32,150 nt of DNA from Candidatus Hydrogenedentota bacterium (GTDB lineage: Bacteria; Hydrogenedentota; Hydrogenedentia; Hydrogenedentales; CAITNO01): positions 1 through 32,150 of the forward strand of contig JAAYBR010000056.1 of the NCBI GenBank assembly GCA_012730045.1, written 5' to 3'. The notes beneath the pieces are model-generated. The model was not told the DNA's origin. It ran no database searches and saw nothing but the letters and a program-made list of their open reading frames with translations. The position numbers were made by a program, and so were the translations under genes. Of this stretch, positions 8,400-17,014 are shown in pieces (the first letter of the stretch is position 1; every line of letters starts with the position of its first letter).

Positions 8400-9875
8400 A
8401 TGACGGAAGACAGTCAACGGCACGGCGAACTGCTTGAGCGCTTCAGGAGCGTGCGCGTGATGGCGGTGGGCGACATCTACCTCGACGAGAACATCTTCGG
8501 CTCCGTGACGGAGGTGAGCCTCGAGGCGCCCATCCCCGTCTTCGAGGTGCATGAGAAAAGGCACAACCCCGGCGCCGCGGGCAACGCCGCGTGCAACGCC
8601 GCATCGCTCGGCGGCCGGGTCACCATGGTCGGCGTGGTGGGCGACGATGTGAACGCGGGCATTGTGCGGCGCGCCTTTGAGGAGCGCGGCGTGGACACGT
8701 CGGGCATTGTCACCGACCCCTCGCGCGCCACGAACACCTACGGAAAGCTGAAGGCCGGCGGGCACAACATCCCCATGCAGGAGGTGCTGCGCACGGACAC
8801 GCCGAAGCCCCGCATGGTGTCGGGCGGCGCCGAAGCCGCCGTCATCGCGCAGATACGCCGGCTCGCGCCGGAGGTGGACGCGGTCCTCATCGGCGACCAG
8901 GTGTCGGCCACGGTCTCCGACGCGGTGTACGCGGCCATCATGGAGTGCGCGGAGAAGTTCTCGCTGAAAACGGTCGCCGACTCGCGCGCCCGCGCCGGAT
9001 ACTTCGCCGGCGTGGACGTGATCAAGCCGAACGACCGCGAGGCCGGGCTCGCCGCGGGCATTGACGTGGTGGACGAGGCGTCGCTGATGCGGGCGGGGCG
9101 CTTCCTCACCACGCGCGCGAAGAACGCCATGGTCACGCGCGGCCCCGAAGGCATCACCGTGTTCGCCGCCGGCGGCTCCGTGGAGACGGTGCCCATCCGC
9201 CCGGTGCGCGCGGTGGACGTCACCGGCGCGGGCGACACCGTGGCCGCGGCGATCGTGCTCACCCTCGCCGCGGGCGGATCGCTGCGCGACGCGGCCGTGC
9301 TGGGCAATCTCGCCGCGGGCATCGCCGTGGCGCAGCCCGGCGTGGTCACCGTGTCCAACGACGAGCTGCGCGACGCCGTGCTCGGCCCGGAGGGTCCGGA
9401 GAAGCTCAAGTCGGTGGACCAGCTGCGCGGCGTGGTGGAGCGCCTGCGGCGCGACGGCAAACGGGTGGTGTGGACCAACGGCTGCTTCGACCTGCTGCAC
9501 GCCGGGCACATCTCCTACCTGCTCAGCGCGCGCGCGTGCGGCGACGCGATGGTGGTCGGGCTCAACACGGACGCGTCGGTGCGCGCGCTCAAGGGGCCGG
9601 AGCGCCCCGTGGTGAACGAGATGGACCGCGCGCTCGTGCTGTCGGCGCTGGAGTGCGTGGACTACGTGGTGCTCTTCGGCGACCCGTCGCCCCTGCGCCT
9701 GATCGAGACGCTGCGGCCCGACGTCTACGCGAAGGGCGGCGACTACACGCTGGATACCATTGTGCAGGAGGAGCGCCGCGCCGTGGAGGCCTACGGCGGG
9801 TCCATCGCCATCATCCCCGGCCGCGAGGGGAAGTCCACCACGGGCCTCATCAACAAGATATCCGGGAAACCCTGA
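8400..9875 (+). CDS. hldE: Bifunctional heptose-7-phosphate kinase / heptose-1-phosphate adenylyltransferase
   Basis: A 491-residue two-domain enzyme of ADP-L-glycero-D-manno-heptose synthesis for the lipopolysaccharide inner core. The N-terminal ribokinase-fold domain (about 1-325) has VGDIYLDE (23-30), the sugar-binding GAAGNAA (58-64) and the catalytic anion hole GAGD (276-279, base Asp279). The C-terminal nucleotidyltransferase (about 345-491) starts with TNGCFDLLHAGH (359-370), containing the HxGH motif. The length fits E. coli HldE (477). The ATG is chosen from an AAAGGA site and the conserved start. Upstream lies a TACCAT box (8349-8354). GmhA and GmhB are not in the window. The gene implies a heptose-containing outer-membrane glycolipid. 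Confidence 0.95.
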   Translation: MTEDSQRHGELLERFRSVRVMAVGDIYLDENIFGSVTEVSLEAPIPVFEVHEKRHNPGAAGNAACNAASLGGRVTMVGVVGDDVNAGIVRRAFEERGVDTSGIVTDPSRATNTYGKLKAGGHNIPMQEVLRTDTPKPRMVSGGAEAAVIAQIRRLAPEVDAVLIGDQVSATVSDAVYAAIMECAEKFSLKTVADSRARAGYFAGVDVIKPNDREAGLAAGIDVVDEASLMRAGRFLTTRAKNAMVTRGPEGITVFAAGGSVETVPIRPVRAVDVTGAGDTVAAAIVLTLAAGGSLRDAAVLGNLAAGIAVAQPGVVTVSNDELRDAVLGPEGPEKLKSVDQLRGVVERLRRDGKRVVWTNGCFDLLHAGHISYLLSARACGDAMVVGLNTDASVRALKGPERPVVNEMDRALVLSALECVDYVVLFGDPSPLRLIETLRPDVYAKGGDYTLDTIVQEERRAVEAYGGSIAIIPGREGKSTTGLINKISGKP

Positions 9876-9894
9876 CGGCCCGCGCCGCGGGTCA
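9873..9894. terminator. Small GC palindrome between convergent hldE and the purF-like gene
   Basis: CCCGCG-c-CGCGGG occupies 9879-9891, covering the whole 16-nt gap between the two stop codons. It can fold into a compact GC hairpin usable in both directions. No T run follows. Confidence 0.35.
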
Positions 9895-11343
9895 GAGCAG
9901 CTTTCCCGTCTCGCCGAAGCCCTCGCGCCTGCAGCCGCCCTCGCAGGCGTCCCAGCAGTAGGTGCAGAGGCTCTCCCTCGGCAGGGTGGTCGCCTCCACC
10001 ATGTCGTCCAGCCGCTGGTACTGGAGCGTCGTGAGCGACAGGCGCGTGCGGATGCGCTCGACCATCGCCTGGTGGCGGTCGGAGTCCGGGTCGGCGTACT
10101 CGTCCAGATGCCGGTCCGACTCGCCCTCCAGCTCCTTCACGGCGCGGCGCCCGGCGAGGTCCATCTCCGACTTCGACCGGGAGAAGTTGAGGAAGCGGCA
10201 GCCGTGCACCAGCGGCGGGCAGGCGGGGCGCATGTGGACCTCCAGCGCCCCCACGTCGTAGAGCCGCTGGATCGTGTCCTTGAGCTGCGTGCCGCGCACG
10301 ATCGAGTCGTCGCAGAAGACGATGCGCCGGCCCTGGATCAGCTCGCGGATGGGGATCAGTTTCATCCGCGCCACCAGGTCGCGCGTCGCCTGGGTCTGCG
10401 GCATGAAACTGCGCGGCCAGGTCGGCGTGTATTTGGCGAAGGGCCGCCCGTAGGGGATCTTCTTCTCGTTCGCGTAGCCGATGGCGTGGCCGGTGCCCGA
10501 GTCGGGGATGCCCGCCGCCACGTCCGCCTCCACCGTGTCCCGCCGCGCCAGCGCGGCGCCCGAGCGGTAGCGCATGGCCTCGGCGCTCACCCCCTCGTAG
10601 GACGACGCCGGGAACCCGTAGTAGACCCAGAGGAAGGTGCAGATGCGCAGGTCGTCGCCGGGGGCGACGCGGGTCTCCACGCCCTCCGCGGTGATGCGCA
10701 CCACCTCGCCGGGGCCCAGGAAACGCTCCGTCTCGTAGTCCAGGTTGGGGAAGGCCGTGGTCTCCATGGCCGCGGCATGCGCGCCCTGCTTGGCGCCGAC
10801 GGCCACCGCGGTGCGGCCGTAGCGGTCGCGCGCGGCGTAGAGCACCCCCTTTTCCGTCAGCAGCAGCAGCGAGAGCGACCCGTCCACCGCGCCCTGCGCG
10901 ATCTGGATGCCCTCCTCAAAGGTGGCCCCCTGGTTGATCAGCGTCGCCACCAGCTCCGTCGGGTTGATGCCCCCGCCGCTCATCTCCGAGAAATGCGTCG
11001 TCCACTTGGAGAACGCCAGCGACGCCAGGTCCGCCAGATTGTTGATCCGCCCCACCGTGACCAGCGCGTAGGGGCCCAGATGCGACCCGATCAGCAGGGG
11101 CTGCGAGTCCGTGTCGCTGATCACGCCCACCCCCGCGTGCCCCCGCATCTTCACGATGTCATCCTCAAACTTCGACCGGAACTGCGCCGTGCTGATGTCG
11201 TGGATGCGCCGGTCGAAGCCCGTCTCCCGGTCCAGCACCGCCAGTCCGCCGCGGTAGGTCCCCAGGTGCGAGTGGAAATCCGTGCCGTAGAAAAGGTCGC
11301 TGGTGCAGTCGTCCGCCGAGACGACGCCGAAGAATCCGCCCAT
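9892..11343 (-). CDS. Amidophosphoribosyltransferase-like protein lacking the glutaminase cysteine
   Basis: A 483-residue protein related to PurF, which makes 5-phosphoribosylamine from PRPP and glutamine. The PRPP loop IVFCDDSIVRGT (341-352) is intact. Four cysteines (235, 382, 460, 463) occupy the places of the 4Fe-4S ligands of B. subtilis PurF, with CTYC near the C-terminus. The N-terminal domain begins MGGFFG where PurF has a processed Cys-Gly-Val/Ile-Phe-Gly start, so the catalytic Cys is absent, and the AHNGN glutamine-binding segment is replaced by TVGRINN. Proteins starting this way are often annotated as PurF in Bacteroidota and relatives. Ammonia-dependent activity or another PRPP reaction is possible. 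The ATG has GGGAG upstream. Confidence 0.82.
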   Translation of the reverse strand: MGGFFGVVSADDCTSDLFYGTDFHSHLGTYRGGLAVLDRETGFDRRIHDISTAQFRSKFEDDIVKMRGHAGVGVISDTDSQPLLIGSHLGPYALVTVGRINNLADLASLAFSKWTTHFSEMSGGGINPTELVATLINQGATFEEGIQIAQGAVDGSLSLLLLTEKGVLYAARDRYGRTAVAVGAKQGAHAAAMETTAFPNLDYETERFLGPGEVVRITAEGVETRVAPGDDLRICTFLWVYYGFPASSYEGVSAEAMRYRSGAALARRDTVEADVAAGIPDSGTGHAIGYANEKKIPYGRPFAKYTPTWPRSFMPQTQATRDLVARMKLIPIRELIQGRRIVFCDDSIVRGTQLKDTIQRLYDVGALEVHMRPACPPLVHGCRFLNFSRSKSEMDLAGRRAVKELEGESDRHLDEYADPDSDRHQAMVERIRTRLSLTTLQYQRLDDMVEATTLPRESLCTYCWDACEGGCRREGFGETGKLL

Positions 11344-11412
11344 GAGACTGAACTCCCGCTGGTTGGGGGACGGTCTGTGCGCCCCGCCGGTCCGGCAACG
11401 CGCGCCGGGGCA

Positions 11413-11442
11413 ATGGTACAGAAGCCCCCCCCCCCGCCGCAA
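11413..11442 (-). promoter_or_regulatory. Predicted promoter of the purF-like gene with an 11-G tract in the spacer
   Basis: On the minus strand TTGCGG (11442-11437), an 18-nt spacer and TACCAT (11418-11413). The spacer contains eleven consecutive G (11435-11425). The box lies 70 nt before the start codon at 11343. Change in tract length by slippage would alter the -35/-10 distance. Confidence 0.4.
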
Positions 11443-11555
11443 CGGAAAAACTGCCGGATGCGCCGCCCGCGCCCGGCGGCGGCCATTTGCGCGCATGGCG
11501 GGAGGACGGGCAGAATGCCTTTGCCGCCGCGCGCCGGCGAACCGGAGGAACGACC

Positions 11556-12974
11556 ATGCCCGCCCCCGCCTGCCTCTTGCTGCTGGCCGTCCTGGCCGCC
11601 GGCGCCGACGCCCCCGCCCCGTCCGTGCGGATCGGCGGCGTGTTTCCCGCCCTCACTGTGTTCGCCCCCGGGGCGGGCAGCGCCAGCGAGACGGGCATCG
11701 GCGCGCTCATCCCCTGGGCCGACCGGCTGTGGGCCGTCGGCTATGTGGCCCACATCAAGGGCGAGGGCATCGGCCTCTACGAGATCCGCGACGACATGAC
11801 CATGCGGCTCCACCCCGGGGCGGTGACGGGCACCTTCGCCAACCGCATGGTCCACTGGGAGACGAAACAGGCGGTCATCGGCCCGCACGTCATCGCCGCG
11901 GACGGCACGGTGCGCACCGTGGACGCCCTCAGGGGCCACCGCCTCACCGCCACGGCCCGCCACCTGAAACACCCCGAAACGATGGCCTACTTCCTCACCA
12001 TGGAGGGGCTGCTGTTCGAGACCGACCTGGCCACGCTGGAAACCACGCGGCTGGCCGACCTCGTGAAGGAGCTGGAGATCGGCGGCCAGCCGCATTTCAA
12101 GGGCGCCCACTCGGCCCAGGGCCGCCTCGTCGTGGCCAACAACACCTACGAGGAGCCGGAGTATCTCGGGGAACGGGCGGCGGGCTGCCTCGCCGAGTGG
12201 GACGGCGCCGCCTGGACCGTGCTGGAGCGCAACCCCTTCGTGGAGGTGTCGGGCAAGCAGAACCCCGCAGCCGGGGGGCGCTACGGCAACACGCTCTACG
12301 CCGCGGGCTGGGACCGGGCGTCGGCCATCCTGCGCGTGCTGCACGACGGCCAGTGGACGCGTTACCGCCTGCCGAAGGGAAGCCAGTCCTTCGACCACAC
12401 CTGGAACACCGAGTGGATGCGCATCCGCGAGGCGCAGACGGAGCGCTACCTCATGGACCTGCACGGCCTCTTCTATGAGCTGCCCCCGCTGGTCTACGGC
12501 GGGAAGGTGTGGGGCGTGCGCCCCATCTGCGCGCACCTGCGCATCGTGCCCGACTTCTGCTTCTGGCGCGGCCTGTTCACGATGGCCGGCGACCAGACGG
12601 ACAACGCCGTCGGCCAGCCGCAGTCGGGCCTGTGGTTCGGGAACATTGACGACCTGTGGCGCATGGGCAAGCCCGCCGGATGGGGCGGCCCGTGGTGGGA
12701 CACGGAGGTGGCGGCGGACACGCCTTCGGACCCGTACCTCATGACGGGCTTCGACAAGAAGTGCCTCCACCTCACCCACGGCGCGGCGGAGACCGTCCGC
12801 TTCACCGTCGAGGTGGACTTCCTGGGCAACGGAACCTGGGCGCGCTACGAAACCTTCGAGGTGCCCGCGGGGGGCTACGCCCACCACGAGTTCCCGGACG
12901 GGTTCTCCGCGCACTGGGTCCGCGTGCGCGCCGACAAGGCCTGCCGCGCCACGGCCCACTTCACGTATTCGTGA
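11556..12974 (+). CDS. Secreted protein of unknown function
   Basis: A 472-residue protein with a short N-terminal signal peptide (hydrophobic residues 4-17, cleavage likely near GADA at 16-19). I recognise no catalytic motif. Repeated short segments that end in aromatic or GxxxY-type strands, such as LWAVGYVAH, LYEIRDD, TLYAAGWDRA and GLWFGNIDDLW, suggest a beta-propeller-like all-beta fold, and the last 90 residues (from about 385) look like a separate beta-sandwich. The start is set by GGAGG 7 nt before the ATG. It diverges from the purF-like gene, and its stop is 10 nt from that of the convergent Gfo/Idh/MocA gene. Export to the periplasm or surface is inferred. Confidence 0.65.
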   Translation: MPAPACLLLLAVLAAGADAPAPSVRIGGVFPALTVFAPGAGSASETGIGALIPWADRLWAVGYVAHIKGEGIGLYEIRDDMTMRLHPGAVTGTFANRMVHWETKQAVIGPHVIAADGTVRTVDALRGHRLTATARHLKHPETMAYFLTMEGLLFETDLATLETTRLADLVKELEIGGQPHFKGAHSAQGRLVVANNTYEEPEYLGERAAGCLAEWDGAAWTVLERNPFVEVSGKQNPAAGGRYGNTLYAAGWDRASAILRVLHDGQWTRYRLPKGSQSFDHTWNTEWMRIREAQTERYLMDLHGLFYELPPLVYGGKVWGVRPICAHLRIVPDFCFWRGLFTMAGDQTDNAVGQPQSGLWFGNIDDLWRMGKPAGWGGPWWDTEVAADTPSDPYLMTGFDKKCLHLTHGAAETVRFTVEVDFLGNGTWARYETFEVPAGGYAHHEFPDGFSAHWVRVRADKACRATAHFTYS

Positions 12975-12984
12975 GGCCCCGGGT

Positions 12985-14235
12985 TCAGCCCTCGCGGACC
13001 TCGCGCTTTTCGGGGTCGAAGACCATCCGCTTCCCGGAGTCGAGGGCCATCATGGCCATGACCACCGCGACGGCGTGCTGGTAGCCCGCGTCCATGGAGG
13101 CGTTGGGCGTCTTGCGGGTGCGCAGGCACTGGAGCCAGTCGAGCATGTGGTCCGGCATCTCCACATGCTCAACCTTGGTGACTTCGTTCTTCACCCCCGG
13201 CTTGCCCGCGCCGTCGGTGTAGACGAAGGGGTTGTCCCAGTCCACCAGGTCCATGCTGGCCTCGTTGCCGAAAATCTTGAAGCTGTCCCCGGAGCCGTTG
13301 CCGAAGTTGGTGGAGTAGGACACCATGAACCCCTCGGGATAGGTCCACAGCACCTGGGCGTGGTCCGGGCAGGTGAACTTGTACTCGTCGTCCCAGGTGT
13401 AGGTGCCGCCGAGGCCCACGGCGCTGTGGGGGAACTTCGCCCCCGTGATGTAGTGGACCAGGTCAATGAAATGGCTGCCGAACCCGGGGACCGTGCCGTC
13501 GGAGAAGTCGCGGTAGCCGTACCACCCCGTGAAGTGGACCGAGTTGTACGGGCGCATGGGCCGGTACATGAGGAACTCCTTCCAGTCCACGTCCTGCTCC
13601 CTCGCCTCCTTCACCCGGCTGTACCAGTAGGGGCGCGGGTCGTTGCGCATCTGCTCGACGCGCCCCACCTTCCCGAGCACGCCCGTCTTGAACACCTCGC
13701 GCGCCCCCGTCATGCTCGGCAGGCTGCGGAGCTGCGTGCCGATCTGCACGATGATCCCGCTCTCCTTCACGGCGTCGTAGGCCACGTTCAGGCTCTCGAT
13801 GTCCATCGAGAGCGGCTTCTCGCAGTACGCGTCCTTGCCCGCCTTCGCCGCGGCCTCCAGATGCCGCGTGTGCTGGTGGTCGCACGACGCGATCATCACG
13901 GCGTCCACGTCCGGGTTGTTGATCAGTTCCTGGTAGTTGGTGTACTGCTTTGCCTCGATGCCGTACCAGTCCTTCGCCATCTTCGCCGCCTCCTCCCGCA
14001 CCACGCTCCACACGTCGCACACCGCGCGGAACTCCACGTTCTGCGCCTTGTCGTGCGGGTGCACCCCCGTCATGTGGGCGCCCCGGCCCCGGTCGCCGCA
14101 GCCGATCATGCCCAGGCCGATCCGGTCATTCGCCCCCACCACGCGGGCGTAGCTCTTCGCGCTCATCGCGACCGCCGCGCTCCCGGCGACGGAGGCGGCT
14201 TTCAGAAAATCACGGCGGGTCGGCTTGGTGTCCAT
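12985..14235 (-). CDS. Tat-exported Gfo/Idh/MocA family oxidoreductase
   Basis: A 416-residue NAD(P)-dependent sugar or polyol dehydrogenase-type protein. It begins with a twin-arginine signal: RRDFLK at residues 7-12, then a mild hydrophobic stretch to about residue 30. The Rossmann loop follows as GMIGCGDRGRG (42-52), and the family motif CEKP is at 138-141, where Lys is the usual catalytic/cofactor residue. Tat export of a folded, cofactor-loaded Gfo/Idh/MocA protein is common in Planctomycetota and related phyla. The ATG is preceded by AAGGAG. The substrate is unknown. The promoter region is shared with the divergent phospholipase-D-like gene. Confidence 0.88.
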   Translation of the reverse strand: MDTKPTRRDFLKAASVAGSAAVAMSAKSYARVVGANDRIGLGMIGCGDRGRGAHMTGVHPHDKAQNVEFRAVCDVWSVVREEAAKMAKDWYGIEAKQYTNYQELINNPDVDAVMIASCDHQHTRHLEAAAKAGKDAYCEKPLSMDIESLNVAYDAVKESGIIVQIGTQLRSLPSMTGAREVFKTGVLGKVGRVEQMRNDPRPYWYSRVKEAREQDVDWKEFLMYRPMRPYNSVHFTGWYGYRDFSDGTVPGFGSHFIDLVHYITGAKFPHSAVGLGGTYTWDDEYKFTCPDHAQVLWTYPEGFMVSYSTNFGNGSGDSFKIFGNEASMDLVDWDNPFVYTDGAGKPGVKNEVTKVEHVEMPDHMLDWLQCLRTRKTPNASMDAGYQHAVAVVMAMMALDSGKRMVFDPEKREVREG

Positions 14236-14361
14236 GGCAGTGCTCCTTGGGTTGATGGGATGGGCAAACCGCCGTCCAGAATGCCACAACGCGCCGCGGT
14301 TTGCAAACAGACCCGCGCGGCCCGCGCCGGGATCATGCGGTGTTTTTGCTACGATGGGGCC

Positions 14362-15549
14362 ATGGGTGCGCCGTTCACAACCGTCTCCCGCCGCAGGCGC
14401 CGGGCCTGGCTGCTCTTCGGGCTCGTGCTTTTCTGCGCGCTGGTCCTCGTCCTGTCCCACGCCGCGGGGCGGCTGACCGCCGTTTCCGCCCCTGCGCCCG
14501 CGCCGGCGCCCGCGCCCGCGCCCGCAACGGCACCCGCGCCCGCGCCCGCGCCCGCGCCCGCAACGGCACCCGCGCCTGCGCCCGCGTCGGCCGGGCCGCA
14601 GGCGGTCGAGACGCTCTTCTTCCCCGCCGACCGCGCGGACCCCGCCGGGCCGCACGCGCGCCTGCTGGGGGCGTTGGCGGGGGCCCGGGAGTCCGCGCTC
14701 TGCGCGTGGTACGATCTGGACCTGCCCGAGGCGGCGGAGGTGCTGGTGGACCTGCACCGGCGCGGGGTGCGGACCGCCCTGGTCACGGAATATGACCACC
14801 GCGACCGCGCGCCCCTGCGGCGCGCGAGGGAGGCGGGGGTGCCCGTGGTCTTCGACAACGGCTCGGGCCTCATGCACGACAAGTTCTGCGTGATAGACGG
14901 GCGCACCGTGTGGACGGGCTCGGTAAACGTGACGGCGAACGGCTTCTTCCGCAACGACAACCACGCGCTGCTGGTGGCGTCGCCGGAGCTGGCGGAGAAC
15001 TACGCCGCCGAGTTTGACGAAATGTTCACCCGGCGAATGTTCGGGGCGGGGCCCTGCCTGCCGACGCCGCACCGCGAGGTCACGGCGGGGGGCACGCGGA
15101 TCGAGTGCCTCTTCTCGCCCGACGACGGGGTGGCGGAGGCCCTGCGCGCCTTTGTGCGCGGCGCGCGGACCCGGGTGGACTTCATGGCCTTCTCCTTCAC
15201 CTCGAAGGGGCTGGCGGAGGCGATGGCGGAGCGGCTGGCCGCCGGGGTGGCCGTGCGCGGCGTGTTCGAGCGGCGCGGCGCGGGGTCGGCGGCGTCGCGC
15301 GACGAGTGGCTGGCCGCGCGGGGCGCGGAGGTCTGGCTCGACGGGAACCCCGGCGCGATGCACCACAAGGTGATCGTCGTGGACGCGGCCGCCGTCGCCG
15401 CGGGCAGCTACAACTTCAGCGGGAGCGCGGAAACCCGCAACGATGAGAACCTGCTTATTCTCCACGACCCCGGCATTGCCGGGGCCTTCCTGCGCGAAAT
15501 GGACCGCGTGGTGGCGGCAGCCGCGGCGGCGGGGACCGCAGGGCGGTAA
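14362..15549 (+). CDS. Membrane-anchored phospholipase D-fold (HKD) protein
   Basis: A 395-residue protein with two HKD half-sites: His172-x-Lys174-x4-Asp179 and His334-x-Lys336-x4-Asp341, each followed by a GS(V/Y)N motif (186-189, 348-351). This is the phospholipase D/cardiolipin synthase/Nuc fold, which works through a covalent phosphohistidine. The N-terminus has basic residues (RRRRR) and one membrane helix (15-32), then an Ala-Pro-rich linker (about 43-76) that would hold the catalytic domain away from the membrane on the periplasmic side. Only one helix argues against a standard cardiolipin synthase; a lipase or nuclease role is equally possible. No strong ribosome site is seen before the ATG. 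Confidence 0.8.
   Translation: MGAPFTTVSRRRRRAWLLFGLVLFCALVLVLSHAAGRLTAVSAPAPAPAPAPAPATAPAPAPAPAPATAPAPAPASAGPQAVETLFFPADRADPAGPHARLLGALAGARESALCAWYDLDLPEAAEVLVDLHRRGVRTALVTEYDHRDRAPLRRAREAGVPVVFDNGSGLMHDKFCVIDGRTVWTGSVNVTANGFFRNDNHALLVASPELAENYAAEFDEMFTRRMFGAGPCLPTPHREVTAGGTRIECLFSPDDGVAEALRAFVRGARTRVDFMAFSFTSKGLAEAMAERLAAGVAVRGVFERRGAGSAASRDEWLAARGAEVWLDGNPGAMHHKVIVVDAAAVAAGSYNFSGSAETRNDENLLILHDPGIAGAFLREMDRVVAAAAAAGTAGR
14488..14589 (+). repeat. Ala-Pro codon repeat within the HKD protein
   Basis: A run of GCGCCC-type dipeptide repeats, twice interrupted by an ACG codon, encodes the proline-rich linker. Such low-complexity DNA can change in copy number. Confidence 0.7.
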
Positions 15550-15617
15550 CGCGGTGCATGACCCCAGAACTCATTCACGCCAGGCCCGGACGCCGTGAAG
15601 CCTGGGCACGGGCGATT

Positions 15618-15648
15618 TTGAGGCCGCGGGGGGCGCGGGGTGTATACT
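15618..15648 (+). promoter_or_regulatory. Possible promoter of the small membrane protein gene
   Basis: TTGAGG at 15618-15623 and TATACT at 15643-15648 are 19 nt apart (17 nt if TGTATA is the -10). The start codon is 42 nt downstream of the box. Confidence 0.35.
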
Positions 15649-15689
15649 TGCCCCCGACGGCATCAGGCCGTGAGGAGGGTTATCGCCGG

Positions 15690-15866
15690 GTGAGCGACGG
15701 CCAAGACATCCAGACCCCGCGCACGGCGCCGCCGCTGCGCACACGGAAACTGTCCTTCCTTCTGGGCGCCCTTTTTGTGCTGATCATGGCGGGCGCGCGG
15801 GTCGTGGCGGAAACCGCACACCGCCGGCTGCATGCCGACGGCCTGCTGGCACCCTGGGACAGGTGA
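15690..15866 (+). CDS. Small single-pass membrane protein (58 aa), unknown function
   Basis: A 58-residue product starting at GTG, with AGGAGG 11 nt upstream. The N-terminal 23 residues are polar with several Arg/Lys; a hydrophobic helix follows (LSFLLGALFVLIMAGARVV, about 24-42); a short polar tail ends the protein. The positive-inside pattern puts the N-terminus in the cytoplasm. No homologue is recognised. Support comes from the ribosome site, the promoter-like boxes and the membrane helix; its small size keeps confidence moderate. It converges with the GNAT-like gene, whose stop is 24 nt away. Confidence 0.5.
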   Translation: MSDGQDIQTPRTAPPLRTRKLSFLLGALFVLIMAGARVVAETAHRRLHADGLLAPWDR

Positions 15867-15890
15867 TTCCCTGACGGGCGCGCGGCGGGC

Positions 15891-17009
15891 TCAGCGCAGC
15901 TCCAGGAGCAGGCCCGCCACGGCGGCGGGGTTCACGGGGACGGGGGAGCCGAAATCCATCGCGCCGACGCGGTAGGTGCGCACGGGCAGGTAGCCCATGC
16001 GGCCCAGGGGCGCGCGGCACGCGCTGGCGGGCGCCATGACGGCGAAACAGCCCAGACGGTCCCTCGCCGCCGCCTCGACGGCGGACAGGGCCGCCGCCAC
16101 GGCGGCGGGGTCCAGTTCCGGGGCGAAGACCGCGCCGTCCACGGCGAAGTAGGCATCCCCGCCGCCGACGGGGTTCGCATAGCCGTAGACCACCCCGGCG
16201 AGGCGGCCGTTGCGGCGGACGGTCCAGCCCGCGCCGCGGAGGCCGTCCTCGTTCCAGTTCACATAGGCCGCGAGGCGTTCCGGGGCATACCGGCGGCGCA
16301 GGCCGACCCCCGGCTGGTGCCGCTCCAGAAAGGCGGCGGCCTCCTCCATATCCTCCTCCTCCAGACGGGCCACGGCGAGCCCGGCAGGCGGCGCGCCGCC
16401 CGAACGGTGCCGCCAGGTCATCCAGCGGAGCCCCAGCCCCTGAAAAAACGACAGGCCACCCAGGTGCGCGGCCCTGGCGCAGTCGAGGGCCTTGGCATAC
16501 AGCGGCACCGTGGCGGCGCGCAGCGCCGTGGGGGCGTCGCGGTCGGCCTCGGGCGCGCCGCCCGCCCGCCAGTACAGGCTGAAGGCGTGCCCCGCCAGCA
16601 GGCAGTTCAGCCCGTGGTGGAGCAGGAGGGCGTCCACCAGCCCCGAGTTTTCATATTCCGCCGAGGTGCAGAAGCCCGTGGTGATGGTGACCTCTCCGGC
16701 GTCCGGCGGCAGGTCCGCCGCCATGGGCAGGCCGAGAGCCACGGCGCGCACCCGGCCGTCCCGCCGGGCGAGGGTGACCAGACCGGGCGCGCCGCTGAAG
16801 GCGCGGGCCAGGCGCAGCAGGGAGGGGGTGTAGGCAATGCGGACGCGCCGCCCGTAGGCGCGCTCCCAGGCATCGGAGATGAGGGCGCAGATTTCGGGGA
16901 GCGGCGCGTCGTCCAGGGTGCGGGTTTCCCAACCCAGGCCGCTGAACGTGTCTCCATGGCGCTTTTGCAGGCGCTCCAGCCGCTTCTGGAAGAAGGCTTC
17001 GGAGGGCAT
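15891..17009 (-). CDS. GNAT-fold-like acyltransferase, possibly tandem domain
   Basis: A 372-residue protein whose two halves each look like a GNAT acyltransferase domain: the first (about 25-190) carries a central VTLARRDGRVRAVALGLPM strand pair, the second (about 210-355) carries WTVRRNGRLAGVVYGYA and ends with APLGRMGYLPVRTYRVG, a typical last-strand segment. A clear acetyl-CoA pyrophosphate loop is not visible, so assignment rests on overall pattern. It starts 5 nt after the stop of the LuxI/FeeM-like gene and lacks its own good ribosome site, so translational coupling is likely and the two probably act together. Confidence 0.55.
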   Translation of the reverse strand: MPSEAFFQKRLERLQKRHGDTFSGLGWETRTLDDAPLPEICALISDAWERAYGRRVRIAYTPSLLRLARAFSGAPGLVTLARRDGRVRAVALGLPMAADLPPDAGEVTITTGFCTSAEYENSGLVDALLLHHGLNCLLAGHAFSLYWRAGGAPEADRDAPTALRAATVPLYAKALDCARAAHLGGLSFFQGLGLRWMTWRHRSGGAPPAGLAVARLEEEDMEEAAAFLERHQPGVGLRRRYAPERLAAYVNWNEDGLRGAGWTVRRNGRLAGVVYGYANPVGGGDAYFAVDGAVFAPELDPAAVAAALSAVEAAARDRLGCFAVMAPASACRAPLGRMGYLPVRTYRVGAMDFGSPVPVNPAAVAGLLLELR

Positions 17010-17014
17010 CCGCG

